64,000 nucleotides of DNA. Source: an uncultured Eubacterium sp. GTDB taxonomy: Bacteria > Bacillota > Clostridia > Lachnospirales > Lachnospiraceae. Under the pieces are notes generated by a model. The model ran no database searches. It saw only the letters and a list, made by a program, of their open reading frames with translations, and was not told the DNA's origin. The stretch spans positions 1 to 64,000 of the forward strand of contig CAJTXO010000010.1 in assembly GCA_910583555.1 (NCBI GenBank), written 5' to 3'. The translations under genes and the position numbers were made by a program. Below are positions 1-7,949 of this stretch, in pieces (within the stretch, counting starts at the first letter, position 1; each line of letters begins with the position of its first letter).

Positions 1-74
1 CTCCGCTTGAACTCCAAAACCAGTTCGCTGCCTTCGTCCACCAAGTCGACAAATCAGGATTTATGGAGGAGAAT
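1..74 (+). pseudogene. 3' end of a type I restriction specificity subunit (HsdS), left-truncated
   Basis: Reading from base 3, the frame gives PLELQNQFAAFVHQVDKSGF. The LQNQFA-FV-QVDKS signature is characteristic of the C-terminal end of type I restriction-modification S subunits. No stop follows: the frame runs straight through the ATGs at 63 and 75 into the acetyltransferase gene. In a normal HsdS this motif is followed by about 15-25 more residues, so the reading frame looks cut and joined to the GNAT gene by a deletion or recombination. The rest of the gene lies outside the window. The family call is fairly sure; whether the protein still works cannot be judged. Confidence 0.7.
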
Positions 75-506
75 ATGCAAGAGTATAAATATGTCACTTT
101 AAGGCGGCGACCAGAATTAAAGAACCGGGCTGCCGAATGGTTTCATTACAAATGGGGAGTACCACAAGAAGCTTACCTTAACAATGAAACTGAGTATGGC
201 TGGTACCTCTGCTTAGATAAGGACAGAATCATAGGAGGACTTGGAGTAATTGAAAATGATTTTCATGACAGAAAAGACCTCACACCGAATGTTTGCGCTG
301 TGTATACAGAGGAAGAATATCGCTGTAAAGGAATTGCAGGACATTTGCTTAATATGGTTGTAAATGATTTGAAATCTAAAGCTATAGCCCCAATCTATTT
401 ACTTACTGACCATACAGGTTTTTATGAAAGATATGGTTGGGAATTTTTGTGCATGGTTCAGGGAAATGACGAACCAGAAATGTCAAGAATGTATATCCAC
501 AGATAG
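75..506 (+). CDS. GNAT family N-acetyltransferase
   Basis: This 143-residue protein has the single-domain GNAT layout. The acetyl-CoA pyrophosphate-binding segment is YRCKGIAGHLL, followed by a late FYERYGWEF strand typical of the C-terminal half of the fold. The start is placed at the ATG at 75 because GGAGG at 65-69 is correctly spaced for it; the ATG at 63 overlaps that ribosome site. The open frame continues upstream into an HsdS tail, so a fused product is formally possible. It is the first of four GNAT genes in 3 kb. The substrate is unknown, and a small-molecule or drug acetyltransferase role is only a family-level guess. Confidence 0.8.
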   Translation: MQEYKYVTLRRRPELKNRAAEWFHYKWGVPQEAYLNNETEYGWYLCLDKDRIIGGLGVIENDFHDRKDLTPNVCAVYTEEEYRCKGIAGHLLNMVVNDLKSKAIAPIYLLTDHTGFYERYGWEFLCMVQGNDEPEMSRMYIHR

Positions 507-564
507 CTTCGTGTTTATCAGGGAGTTGCACGCAAAAAAAACGGGATTTGCGAGGAAAAAATGT

Positions 565-1050
565 ATGATTAGAATAAGACCATATAAAGCTTCGGATGTA
601 GATACAATATTATCGTGGTGTCAAAATGAAAAATCATTTTATCAATGGACAGCAGGCATACTCGGTAATTATCCGATAACACAAAAGGAATTTTGTTTTG
701 TTGAATCTCTAATGCCGTTTACTGCATTTGATGAAACAGGAATTGTTGGCTTTTTTACACTAAGAAACCCTGATGAATCATTGGATGAACTACGTTTTGG
801 ATTTGTTATTGTAAATCCTCACAAGAGAGGAAAAGGCTATGGAAAAGCTATGCTCCGGCTGGGTCTAAAATTTGTATTTGAAATATATGGAGCAAAAAAA
901 GCATCATTGGGCGTTTTTGAGAATAATCTTCCGGCTTATTATTGTTATAAAGCAGTCGGTTTTAGCGATACAGTTCTTGATACGACAGAAACATATTGTG
1001 TTCTGGGTGAAGAATGGAAGTGCAAAGAATTGATTATGGAAAATAGATAA
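565..1050 (+). CDS. GNAT family N-acetyltransferase (RimJ/RimL-like)
   Basis: The protein has 161 residues and begins MIRIRPYKASDVD, the standard first strand and helix of a GNAT domain. The acetyl-CoA loop is HKRGKGYGKAML, matching the R/Q-x-x-G-x-G/A signature, and AYYCYKAVGF is the usual late alpha4/beta7 segment. An upstream ATG at 424 is in frame but lies inside the preceding gene; GAGGAAAA at 552-559 supports the ATG at 565. Substrate unknown. Confidence 0.85.
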   Translation: MIRIRPYKASDVDTILSWCQNEKSFYQWTAGILGNYPITQKEFCFVESLMPFTAFDETGIVGFFTLRNPDESLDELRFGFVIVNPHKRGKGYGKAMLRLGLKFVFEIYGAKKASLGVFENNLPAYYCYKAVGFSDTVLDTTETYCVLGEEWKCKELIMENR

Positions 1051-1113
1051 ATTCCCATTTGTGTAGGAGTAGGAGTTAAGCAGCGCAGAAAATTTGAAAT
1101 GGAGTAAAAATGA

Positions 1114-1620
1114 ATGACGGAATTTCTTATATGTAAGATAGCTTCTCTCCAAGAAATGAACATAAAATGGGAGTATGAAATTGCCCAAAGCGGAAAAGAC
1201 AAAAAAAATTGGATCATTTGGAAGAAACAGAACATAGAAAAATATAAAAAGGGTTATATCATTCCTTATTATGGGATACTTGAGAGAAACATTATTTGTG
1301 AAGCAACTGCGAACCTTAACCCTAAGGTCGTGCAAAACAGCACTGGTTTAGTTGGCAGTCATACCGTATACTTGTCTGCATTCCGAACGATTGAAAAGTT
1401 TCAGGGAAAAGGATATTTTTCAAAATTATTTTATTTTATGATTAACGATTTGCGGCATAAGGGATTTACAAAAGCTACCCTTGGCGTGGAGCCTGCTGAA
1501 GAGAAAAACAAAGAGATATATACCCACTATGGATTTACCGAATATATTAAATCTGGTAAGGAATATTATCCGGATGGGACGGTGATTGATGTGGAATATT
1601 ACGGAAAAACACTTGAATGA
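1114..1620 (+). CDS. GNAT family N-acetyltransferase
   Basis: This 168-residue protein carries the GNAT acetyl-CoA loop as KFQGKGYFSKLF in its middle and IYTHYGFTEY near the end. A GGAG site at 1101-1104 precedes the ATG. The N-terminal 60 residues are lysine- and isoleucine-rich and do not resemble a second domain. The gene is AT-rich like its two upstream GNAT neighbours and unlike the GC-richer genes after 2158, which suggests this block arrived separately. Substrate unknown. Confidence 0.75.
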   Translation: MTEFLICKIASLQEMNIKWEYEIAQSGKDKKNWIIWKKQNIEKYKKGYIIPYYGILERNIICEATANLNPKVVQNSTGLVGSHTVYLSAFRTIEKFQGKGYFSKLFYFMINDLRHKGFTKATLGVEPAEEKNKEIYTHYGFTEYIKSGKEYYPDGTVIDVEYYGKTLE

Positions 1621-1681
1621 AAAATTGACTTTCAGTATGACATACTGGGAAATCGGACTTTGATGAAAGGAGAACACAAGA

Positions 1682-2011
1682 TTGAAAATAATTATTCGAG
1701 AAGAAATATGCTGTGATGATCGTAATTTGAAAAAATTTCTGCCTGCACGATATGCGTCTTTGGTAAGCAGAAACTTTTACAATCAAATTGTGACATTCGT
1801 GTGTTTTCCTGTCGATCAGACTGCCATTACAAGTAAACATGTGGAGAAAGCTTTTAAAAAAATTAAAAATAAAAATGTTGTCGTGCTATATTTTGCTCGG
1901 TGTTTTACATTGGATGCTGTAAAAATTATTAGTGAAAAGAAAGGGGAAATATTTTCACTAATTGAGTTTCCTTGGACTGATGCGAAGTACAATCAAATTC
2001 ATGGAGGATAA
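1682..2011 (+). CDS. hypothetical protein (unrecognised)
   Basis: This 109-residue reading frame starts at a TTG preceded by a good AAAGGAG ribosome site about 8 bases upstream. I do not recognise the family. The predicted protein is basic and hydrophobic, with a central alternating stretch (KNKNVVVLYFARCF) that looks like a buried beta strand. There are no signal peptide, membrane segments or metal-binding clusters. It is AT-rich like the adjacent acetyltransferases. The following 146 bases (2012-2157) contain only short unsupported frames and the ribosome site of the next gene. Confidence 0.5.
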   Translation: MKIIIREEICCDDRNLKKFLPARYASLVSRNFYNQIVTFVCFPVDQTAITSKHVEKAFKKIKNKNVVVLYFARCFTLDAVKIISEKKGEIFSLIEFPWTDAKYNQIHGG

Positions 2012-2157
2012 GGTTTTAGATGAAATCTGCAACATATACAAACAGGGTAAAATTAGTATTGCGAAATTGAAAATATCAGAGTACAGATCAATATTCTTTA
2101 CAGATCGATCTTTCTACGTTATAATAAATTCATATTTGGACAATGGAGGATGATCAT

Positions 2158-2646
2158 ATGTCAAGGCTGGGGATGCTTTATGCGCTGACAGAGGAAGAAG
2201 TGGGAAAACTTCGCGCGGTTCCGGAAGAAGAGCGCTATGATTACATGCTGGAAGAGATAGAAGAAGAACTTTTTGGAACCCCGCGCGGCTGTGAATTGGA
2301 CAAGGCATGGGAGGGCATTCAATACTGTCTGGGCGCCGGGCGATGGAATGAAGAAAACCGCGTGCCGACGAATATCGTATTTGCCGGGGAGGTTTTAGTT
2401 GACACAGAGGATGAGATCATCACGCTGAAAACGCAGAGTGAAGTGAGGGAAATCGTTTCATATCTCCGCCAGCACAACCTGCAGGAAATCATAGAACAGA
2501 ATTTTTGGAAGATCAGTGACGAGGATTTCCGGTATAAGGATAACGACGGCCTGGACCATACGCTTGGCTGGAGCGAGGAAATTCTTTCTTTTTATGAAAA
2601 TGCGGCGAAAGAAAATTGTCAGGTGATCTTCACGGTTGATTTTTAA
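2158..2646 (+). CDS. DUF1877 (YfbM-like) family protein
   Basis: The protein has 162 residues and begins MSRLGMLYALTEEEV, the usual opening of DUF1877 proteins, followed by LDKAWEGIQYCL and a C-terminal SFYENAAKE segment that also fit the family. The first possible ATG (2143) overlaps the GGAGGA ribosome site, so the ATG at 2158 is chosen. The family is small, cytoplasmic and of unknown biochemical role. The gene is GC-richer than the block upstream of it. Confidence 0.75.
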   Translation: MSRLGMLYALTEEEVGKLRAVPEEERYDYMLEEIEEELFGTPRGCELDKAWEGIQYCLGAGRWNEENRVPTNIVFAGEVLVDTEDEIITLKTQSEVREIVSYLRQHNLQEIIEQNFWKISDEDFRYKDNDGLDHTLGWSEEILSFYENAAKENCQVIFTVDF

Positions 2647-2673
2647 ACACGTAATAGATGAGAGGATAATATC

Positions 2674-3183
2674 GTGAAAGTAGCTATATACGAAACGCTT
2701 GCGGACCCTGCGAAGGAGATCAGAAAAAAAGTATTCATCGACGAGCAGGGGTTTCAGGACGAATATGATGAGATCGACGAGACGGCAGTACATTTTGTGT
2801 TATTCGAGGACGGCTGGTTACCAGACGAACGATCTACGACCGGACGATCTGCGGTCAAACGATCAACGACTGAACGATCTGCGATCAAACGATCAACGAT
2901 CGAACGATCTGCGATTGCGACCTGCCGTGTTTTCTGGAATGAGGAAATGAACGCCTTCGCACTGGGGAGACTGGCGGTCATCGCCGAGAGCCGGGGGAAA
3001 AATATCGGCTCGATCCTGGTAAACGAAGTCGAAAAATATGTGAGGCTGCGGGGAGGGACAGAAATCGTCCTGCACGCCCAGTGCCGTGCCACGGGATTTT
3101 ATGGGAAACTGGGATTCGTGGAATTTGGCGAGGTGCAGGATGAGGAGGGATGTCCTCATATCTGGATGCGGAAAATGTTATGA
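2674..3183 (+). CDS. ElaA/YjcF-like GNAT acetyltransferase with a repeat insert
   Basis: This 169-residue GNAT protein starts at a GTG. IRKKVFIDEQGFQDEYDEID is a hallmark of the ElaA/YjcF subgroup; the acetyl-CoA loop is SRGKNIGSILV and the late strand is ATGFYGKLGF. Between the second beta strand (HFVLFEDG) and the third (ATCRVFW), where relatives have only a short turn, there is an insert of about 30 residues made of repeating RS-A/T-IKRST units. It comes from a 30-bp DNA repeat and keeps the frame open. The insert sits in a surface loop position, so the enzyme may still fold. Substrate unknown. Confidence 0.8.
   Translation: MKVAIYETLADPAKEIRKKVFIDEQGFQDEYDEIDETAVHFVLFEDGWLPDERSTTGRSAVKRSTTERSAIKRSTIERSAIATCRVFWNEEMNAFALGRLAVIAESRGKNIGSILVNEVEKYVRLRGGTEIVLHAQCRATGFYGKLGFVEFGEVQDEEGCPHIWMRKML
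2827..2915 (+). repeat. 30-bp tandem repeat inside the GNAT gene
   Basis: A half unit (2827-2841), two full 30-bp units (2842-2871 and 2872-2901) and a partial unit (2902-2915) are arranged head to tail. Each unit contains two spaced ACGATC blocks. The length is a multiple of three, so copy-number change by slippage would keep the acetyltransferase in frame while lengthening one loop. Confidence 0.85.
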
Positions 3184-3212
3184 GAACTTATCAAAAAGAA
3201 AGGAAAAAGAAT

Positions 3213-4379
3213 ATGGAATTTAGCAGGGAGAAACTGAGGCAGATCCGAAGGCTTATGATACTGGCTGCTTTTTTGGTACTGGTCATCCTATATAGTGAGA
3301 AAGTCTTTTTTGGGGCCGCTTTCCTGTTTGGCATACTGAAGCCGTTTCTTTATGGCGGGGCGATCGCGTTCGTGTTGAACATTCCCATGAGGGGGATCGA
3401 AAACAAATGGCTCGGCGGCTGGCGGGGGAAGGCGTCGGACAAGCTGAAACGGCCTGTCAGCATGGTGATCACGCTCGTGCTGATCACGCTCGTTCTCGCC
3501 GTTGTTGTGGGAGTGGTACTGCCGCAGATGGCGCGTACCATTTCCGAGATCGGAAAAAAGATCCCGGCGTTTATCCAGAAGATGATGGAGGGATTTGATG
3601 ATCTGGCGAGAAATGATTCACTGCTTGCGGGACAGTTGAACCTGCCCGAGTTAAAGGAGATCGACTGGAACAGCGTGCTGCAGAATATCATGTATTTTCT
3701 GAGAAATGGCGCGGGAAATATGCTCGGTTCTACGTTCAATGTGGCTGGCAGCATCATATCCGGCGTGGTGAACACGGCGATCGCCTTCGTTTTTGCCCTG
3801 TATATCCTGGCGCAGAAGGAGCAGTTGGCGAGCCAGACCGGCCGGCTTATGACGGCGTATCTGCCGGCGCGTGCCAGACGAAAGGTGAGGAAGGTCAGCA
3901 CATTACTGAGTCAGAATTTTAATAACTTTATCGCCGGACAGTGTCTGGAGGCGCTCATTTTAGGCTTGATGTTTGTCGTCTCCATGAGTATATTCCGCAT
4001 GCCCTACGCCTTTATGGTAGGGGCGCTGATCGCCGTTACCTCGCTGATCCCCATTGTCGGGGCGTTTACGGGCTGCGCGGTGGGAACATTCCTGATCCTC
4101 GTAAACGACCCGCTGCAGGCGCTGTGGTTTTTGATCTTGTTCTTTGTGCTCCAGCAGATCGAGGGAAATCTGATCTATCCGAGAGTGGTCGGAAACTCAG
4201 TCGGACTTCCTTCCATCTGGGTGCTGGCGGCCGTCAGTATCGGCGGCAGCCTGTTTGGTGTGACGGGAATGCTTGTATTCATCCCGTTGATGTCCACCGG
4301 ATACGCGCTGATCAGGGAAAATATAAAGCGGAGAGAGATATTAGGTGCGAGAGGCATACACTTATGGAGAAAAAAATGA
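3213..4379 (+). CDS. AI-2E family transporter (YdiK/PerM-like permease)
   Basis: This integral membrane protein of about 388 residues has the AI-2E (PF01594) layout: two N-terminal membrane helices, a long soluble stretch after PQMARTISEIGKKIPAFI, then a C-terminal helix bundle containing LIPIVGAFTG and the LQQIEGNLIYPRVVG signature. Family members export small molecules or act in Na+/H+ exchange, and the substrate cannot be told from sequence. The start at 3213 follows an AAAGGA site; an upstream in-frame ATG at 3180 would overlap the stop of the GNAT gene. The last codons overlap the start of the phospholipase-D-like gene, so the two are translationally coupled. Confidence 0.85.
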   Translation: MEFSREKLRQIRRLMILAAFLVLVILYSEKVFFGAAFLFGILKPFLYGGAIAFVLNIPMRGIENKWLGGWRGKASDKLKRPVSMVITLVLITLVLAVVVGVVLPQMARTISEIGKKIPAFIQKMMEGFDDLARNDSLLAGQLNLPELKEIDWNSVLQNIMYFLRNGAGNMLGSTFNVAGSIISGVVNTAIAFVFALYILAQKEQLASQTGRLMTAYLPARARRKVRKVSTLLSQNFNNFIAGQCLEALILGLMFVVSMSIFRMPYAFMVGALIAVTSLIPIVGAFTGCAVGTFLILVNDPLQALWFLILFFVLQQIEGNLIYPRVVGNSVGLPSIWVLAAVSIGGSLFGVTGMLVFIPLMSTGYALIRENIKRREILGARGIHLWRKK

Positions 4380-5779
4380 AACGGCTGGTAAAATGCGTAC
4401 TGGGTTTCCTTATATTATTTGTCTTGTACTTGTTTCTAGGAGTCATTCTGTCCTATAAAGACCAGCCGGACATCAGTGAGCAATACGAGTCCGCGTTCCG
4501 CGCGGAGGACTGTTACGCGGATACCGTGTCCGCCGAGCGGGCCTGCGTCATAGAGGACAATGAGGAAGCGCTGCGGGAGCGGTTGAAAATGATCGAACAG
4601 GCAGAGGACCGGATCATTCTCTCTACGTTTGAATTCCGGGCCGACGAGAGCGGGAAGCGTATGCTTGCCGTACTGCTGCAGGCGGCAAAGCGCGGCGTCA
4701 CGGTGCGGATTCTGGCCGACGGGATGCCGGCGTTTTTGCGCATGGACGGAAATGATTATTTTTATGCGTTAGCGGCGATGGACGATGTCGAGATCAGGGT
4801 GTACAACCGGATCAACGTCCTCACGCCGTGGAAGAGCATGGGGCGGATGCACGACAAATATGTGATCGCGGACGAAGACTGTTATCTTCTGGGCGGCAGG
4901 AATACCTATGACTATTTCCTTGGCGACAATGGCTACAAAAATTATGACAGGGACGTACTCGTGTACAGCACGGACCCGGCGCGGGAAGATCAGTCGATCC
5001 ACCAGCTCGAGCGGTATTTTGATTCGGTGTGGAACGGAGGCGACTGTTCGGTTTTCGAGGGCAGTCGTAACGAAAAAACGGCTGAGGCACAGAGAGAACT
5101 GGAAGCATTGTATGAGCAGGTAAAAAGAGAGTATCCGGATCTGTCGCAGCCCGCGGACTACGTGTCCATGACGCGGGAGGTGAACCGCATCACCCTGCTA
5201 TCCAATCCGATCCATGTCTACGCGAAAGAACCGGTCGTATTTTATTCGCTGGCCGAGATTATGAAACACGCCGACGGTGAAGTTTTCATCCACACGCCAT
5301 ATGTGATCTGCAATGACTGGATGTATGATTCCCTGCAGGACATTTGCGAAAATAATCCCCAGACCGCGCTGCTGACTAATTCCGCCGCGAATAATGGAAA
5401 TCCGTTCGGAGCGTCTGATTACTTAGAAAATAAAGAAAGGCTCGTCGATACGGGTCTGCAAATATATGAGTACGAAGGCGGCGTGTCCTATCACGGGAAA
5501 AGTATATCGGTCGGGAACCGGCTGTCGATCATAGGCTCTTTCAATATGGACATGAGAAGTACCTATCTCGATACGGAGCTCATGCTTGTCATCGACAGTG
5601 TGCCGGTCAATCGGCAGCTGCGGCAGCATATGCAACAATATGAAGCCGCTTCTGCCATTGTGTTGGATGCGGAACATTACGAAATTCCCGCAGGGGTCAG
5701 CCAGCAGAAAATGAAGGGTAATGTGAAGTGGATGGTCGGCATACTGAAGCTGTTTAACTGGCTGCGGTTTTTGATGTGA
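4376..5779 (+). CDS. phospholipase D-like / cardiolipin synthase-type membrane protein
   Basis: The protein has about 467 residues with one N-terminal membrane anchor (CVLGFLILFVLYLFLGVIL) and two PLD-type half domains. The first catalytic motif is intact: H-D-K-Y-V-I-A-D followed by GGRN. In the second (HGKSISVGNRLSIIGSFNMD) the usual Asp of H-x-K-x4-D is Gly, while His, Lys and the GSFN-D-RS trailer remain. Relatives such as ClsC synthesise cardiolipin by transphosphatidylation. The start at 4376 overlaps the stop of the AI-2E gene (ATGA) and has GGAGA upstream. The changed motif makes the exact activity uncertain. Confidence 0.8.
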   Translation: MKRLVKCVLGFLILFVLYLFLGVILSYKDQPDISEQYESAFRAEDCYADTVSAERACVIEDNEEALRERLKMIEQAEDRIILSTFEFRADESGKRMLAVLLQAAKRGVTVRILADGMPAFLRMDGNDYFYALAAMDDVEIRVYNRINVLTPWKSMGRMHDKYVIADEDCYLLGGRNTYDYFLGDNGYKNYDRDVLVYSTDPAREDQSIHQLERYFDSVWNGGDCSVFEGSRNEKTAEAQRELEALYEQVKREYPDLSQPADYVSMTREVNRITLLSNPIHVYAKEPVVFYSLAEIMKHADGEVFIHTPYVICNDWMYDSLQDICENNPQTALLTNSAANNGNPFGASDYLENKERLVDTGLQIYEYEGGVSYHGKSISVGNRLSIIGSFNMDMRSTYLDTELMLVIDSVPVNRQLRQHMQQYEAASAIVLDAEHYEIPAGVSQQKMKGNVKWMVGILKLFNWLRFLM

Positions 5780-5788
5780 ACCAGTGGT

Positions 5789-6577
5789 CTATTTTTTCTC
5801 CTGACGGCCTTCATGATTTATCGCATAGTTTTCTTTATAGATCAGTTCAGAAATCGGTACAAAAGTAAATCCCTTTTCTTTTAGCGTCTTGATCATGGAA
5901 TCTAATGCTTCAGCGGTATGTTTTGCCCCGTTGTGGCACAGGATGATGGATCCGTTTCCCAGATGTTTGTGTTCGGTCACTTTTCTTATGATCGTGGAAG
6001 CGTCATAGTCTTTCCAGTCAAGACTATCTACATCCCACTGGATCGGGAAGTAGTTGATCTCCCTGCATACCTGGATGAGATTGTCGTTATAGTCGCCGTA
6101 CGGAGGCCGGAATAACATCATTTCTTTTCCCGTCAGCTGTTTGACTTTTTCATGAGGGGTTAGGATTTCCGTTTTGCATTGTTCGGCGCTCAGCGTGGAC
6201 ATCTGCTTGTGGTTTTCACTGTGGTTTCCGAGATCGTGTCCGGCAGCGGCGATCGCCTTCACGTCGTCCGGATATTTTTCGATCCAGCCGCCCGTCATAA
6301 AAAAGGTGACCCGGACATCATTATTTTTCAGTACTTCCAGAATCTTTGCCGTGTCTTCATTTCCCCAGGCTGCGTCAAACGAGAGCGCGATTTTCGGCTC
6401 TTCGGTGCCCACGCAGTATATGGGCAGTTCTTTACTGGACAAATGCGAACTGATCGTGGCGCTGGTCTGGGGGTAGAGATAAAGGCTGGTGGCTAAGAGA
6501 AGCAGCGATGTGAGCACGATGGCCCCGACTTTTGTAAAAAGGATGAGATTTTCTTTGTCTTTTTCGATATCTTTCAT
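5789..6577 (-). CDS. polysaccharide deacetylase, PdaB-like
   Basis: This 262-residue protein has an N-terminal membrane anchor (about residues 17-36) followed by a NodB/CE4 deacetylase domain. The motifs are SFDAAWGNED (motif 1, with the Ala-Ala-Trp variant seen in sporulation PdaB proteins), NHSENH (metal-binding HxxxH), RPPYGDYN, DVDSLDW and ILCHNG. The family removes acetyl groups from peptidoglycan or a related glycan, and PdaB members are needed for spore maintenance. It is convergent with the phospholipase gene, with only 9 bases between the stops, and divergent from the AraC-GGDEF gene. Confidence 0.85.
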   Translation of the reverse strand: MKDIEKDKENLILFTKVGAIVLTSLLLLATSLYLYPQTSATISSHLSSKELPIYCVGTEEPKIALSFDAAWGNEDTAKILEVLKNNDVRVTFFMTGGWIEKYPDDVKAIAAAGHDLGNHSENHKQMSTLSAEQCKTEILTPHEKVKQLTGKEMMLFRPPYGDYNDNLIQVCREINYFPIQWDVDSLDWKDYDASTIIRKVTEHKHLGNGSIILCHNGAKHTAEALDSMIKTLKEKGFTFVPISELIYKENYAINHEGRQEKK

Positions 6578-6661
6578 ATCAAAACTTCCCGGAAAATTTT
6601 ATACTATTTTATTTTAAAAAAACAAAATTTATGCTCAAATTGTCAGGATATAAGAGAGTGA

Positions 6662-6690
6662 TTGTGATATAGTATCCGTAGTATTAATAC
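6662..6690 (+). promoter_or_regulatory. candidate promoter for the AraC-GGDEF gene
   Basis: TTGTGA and TAATAC are separated by exactly 17 bases, and the -10 box lies 37 bases before the gene start at 6728. The surrounding 150-bp divergent region is very AT-rich. The -35 box is only a moderate match. Confidence 0.45.
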
Positions 6691-6727
6691 GATCAGTGAG
6701 TTGTTTCCATGGAGACAGGAGGGCGCA

Positions 6728-7561
6728 ATGAAAAATTTCTATGTTTTGACAGACGCACTTGAATTTATCGAAAAGAGCATTTGTGAGCATTTCGAGAGCC
6801 AGGCGGTCGCGGATTACTGCGGGGTTTCCCTGTCCAGTCTGCAAAAGCTGTTCCGGCTGGCGCTTCACCGAAGTGTGAGAGATTACATTCAAAGGCGGCG
6901 GATCTGTCTGGCGGCGAAAGACATCCTTCATTCTGAGATGAGGATGATAGATATTGCGTATAAGTATCAGTTTGGTTCCCCGGAGAGTTTTGCGCGGGCG
7001 TTTAAGAAAGTCTGGAACGAGTCTCCGACTTCCTATAAAAATTCATGGAAATTTTCGGGGATCTGTCCCAGGCTGGATTATCATTATGAGGAAGGAGCTG
7101 ACGAAGAGATGGCAGGAAAGAAAGTAGATATCAGTGAGGCGTATGATGAAATCGTGAAAATGAGGGGGTCGTATGTAATCTGTTTCGATATTGTGGGATT
7201 GATGCCGATCAATGAGATCTCACACGAGGCAGGGGATGTCGCGATCGTGGAGAGCCTGAAACGGATCGACAGGGTAGCAGGAGACGGCATGATAACTCTC
7301 CGTATCGGAGGAGATGAATTTGCCCTTATTACCGGAAGTACAGATCGAGCGTATGTTGATGAAATTGTGCAGGAGGTACTCAGCCACAACAGCGAACCGG
7401 TTTCCTGGAAAAACCGCGAGATACCGCTTGATCTGCGGGCAGCGATCGTACAGGTCCCAGCGGAAAACCTGAAATATGATGAGTTTTTCGTGGGGATGCA
7501 CGAGGCGATCCGGGAGAAGCGGGAGGAGGAACGGGAAATGTCCCCCGAACAAAAAATTTAG
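6728..7561 (+). CDS. AraC-type regulator fused to a GGDEF domain
   Basis: The protein has 277 residues. Residues 1 to about 110 form an AraC/XylS DNA-binding domain at the N-terminus (two helix-turn-helices, ending PESFARAFKKVWNESPTSYK). Residues about 130-270 form a compact GGDEF domain: FDIVGLMPINEISHEAGD corresponds to the nucleotide-binding region and LRIGGDEFALI holds an intact GGDEF signature. An activator domain followed by a cyclase-like domain is an uncommon arrangement. The domain is slightly short, so it could bind GTP or c-di-GMP rather than make it. AGGAGGG at 6717-6723 sets the start. It ends just before the ssrA promoter. Confidence 0.75.
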   Translation: MKNFYVLTDALEFIEKSICEHFESQAVADYCGVSLSSLQKLFRLALHRSVRDYIQRRRICLAAKDILHSEMRMIDIAYKYQFGSPESFARAFKKVWNESPTSYKNSWKFSGICPRLDYHYEEGADEEMAGKKVDISEAYDEIVKMRGSYVICFDIVGLMPINEISHEAGDVAIVESLKRIDRVAGDGMITLRIGGDEFALITGSTDRAYVDEIVQEVLSHNSEPVSWKNREIPLDLRAAIVQVPAENLKYDEFFVGMHEAIREKREEEREMSPEQKI

Positions 7562-7563
7562 AG

Positions 7564-7592
7564 TTGACAACACAGCCGGAATCTGTTATCAT
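7564..7592 (+). promoter_or_regulatory. ssrA promoter
   Basis: TTGACA and TATCAT are spaced by 17 bases and end 14 bases before the mature tmRNA 5' end. This is a near-consensus housekeeping promoter. Confidence 0.8.
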
Positions 7593-7606
7593 AAAAACGA
7601 CAGTAC

Positions 7607-7949
7607 GGGCTTGTACTGGTTTCGACAGGCCGGCTGAAGATGGAGAAGCTATCCGTGGACTGTGACCACGTTAAAACGCAGAAAAAAAATAAACGCTGAA
7701 GACAATTTAGCATACGCAGCCTAATGGCTGCTGTCTGACTTAGGGCACCTACACCTTAAGACCCAGGCATCAATGATGTAGGAAACGACGTATATTAAGC
7801 TTTGCGTATACGGGCGTATCATGAAGCTACTAAAACCTGCAGGATGTTCATTTCCGTCAGGCAGAGGGAATGTCAAAGAATGAACTATGATAGTAGAAGT
7901 ACATGGGATCCCGGTTTGGACGCGGGTTCGATTCCCGCCAGGTCCACCA
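7607..7949 (+). ncRNA. ssrA: transfer-messenger RNA (tmRNA)
   Basis: The acceptor arm is formed by GGGCTTG at the 5' end and CAGGTCC at the 3' end (seven pairs, two of them G-U), followed by A and an encoded CCA. The conserved GGTTTCGACAGG follows the 5' arm, and the T-arm GCGGGTTCGATTCCCGC is intact at the 3' end. The tag reading frame begins at the GCT at 7695 and gives AEDNLAYAA with stop TAA at 7722-7724, a typical clostridial SsrA degradation tag. tmRNA rescues stalled ribosomes with SmpB. The gene is the insertion target of the following mobile element, which leaves it intact. Confidence 0.95.

Noticed and set aside
904..1335. Minus-strand frames opposite the GNAT genes
   Set aside because: They are antisense to well-supported coding regions and have no ribosome sites or recognisable domains.
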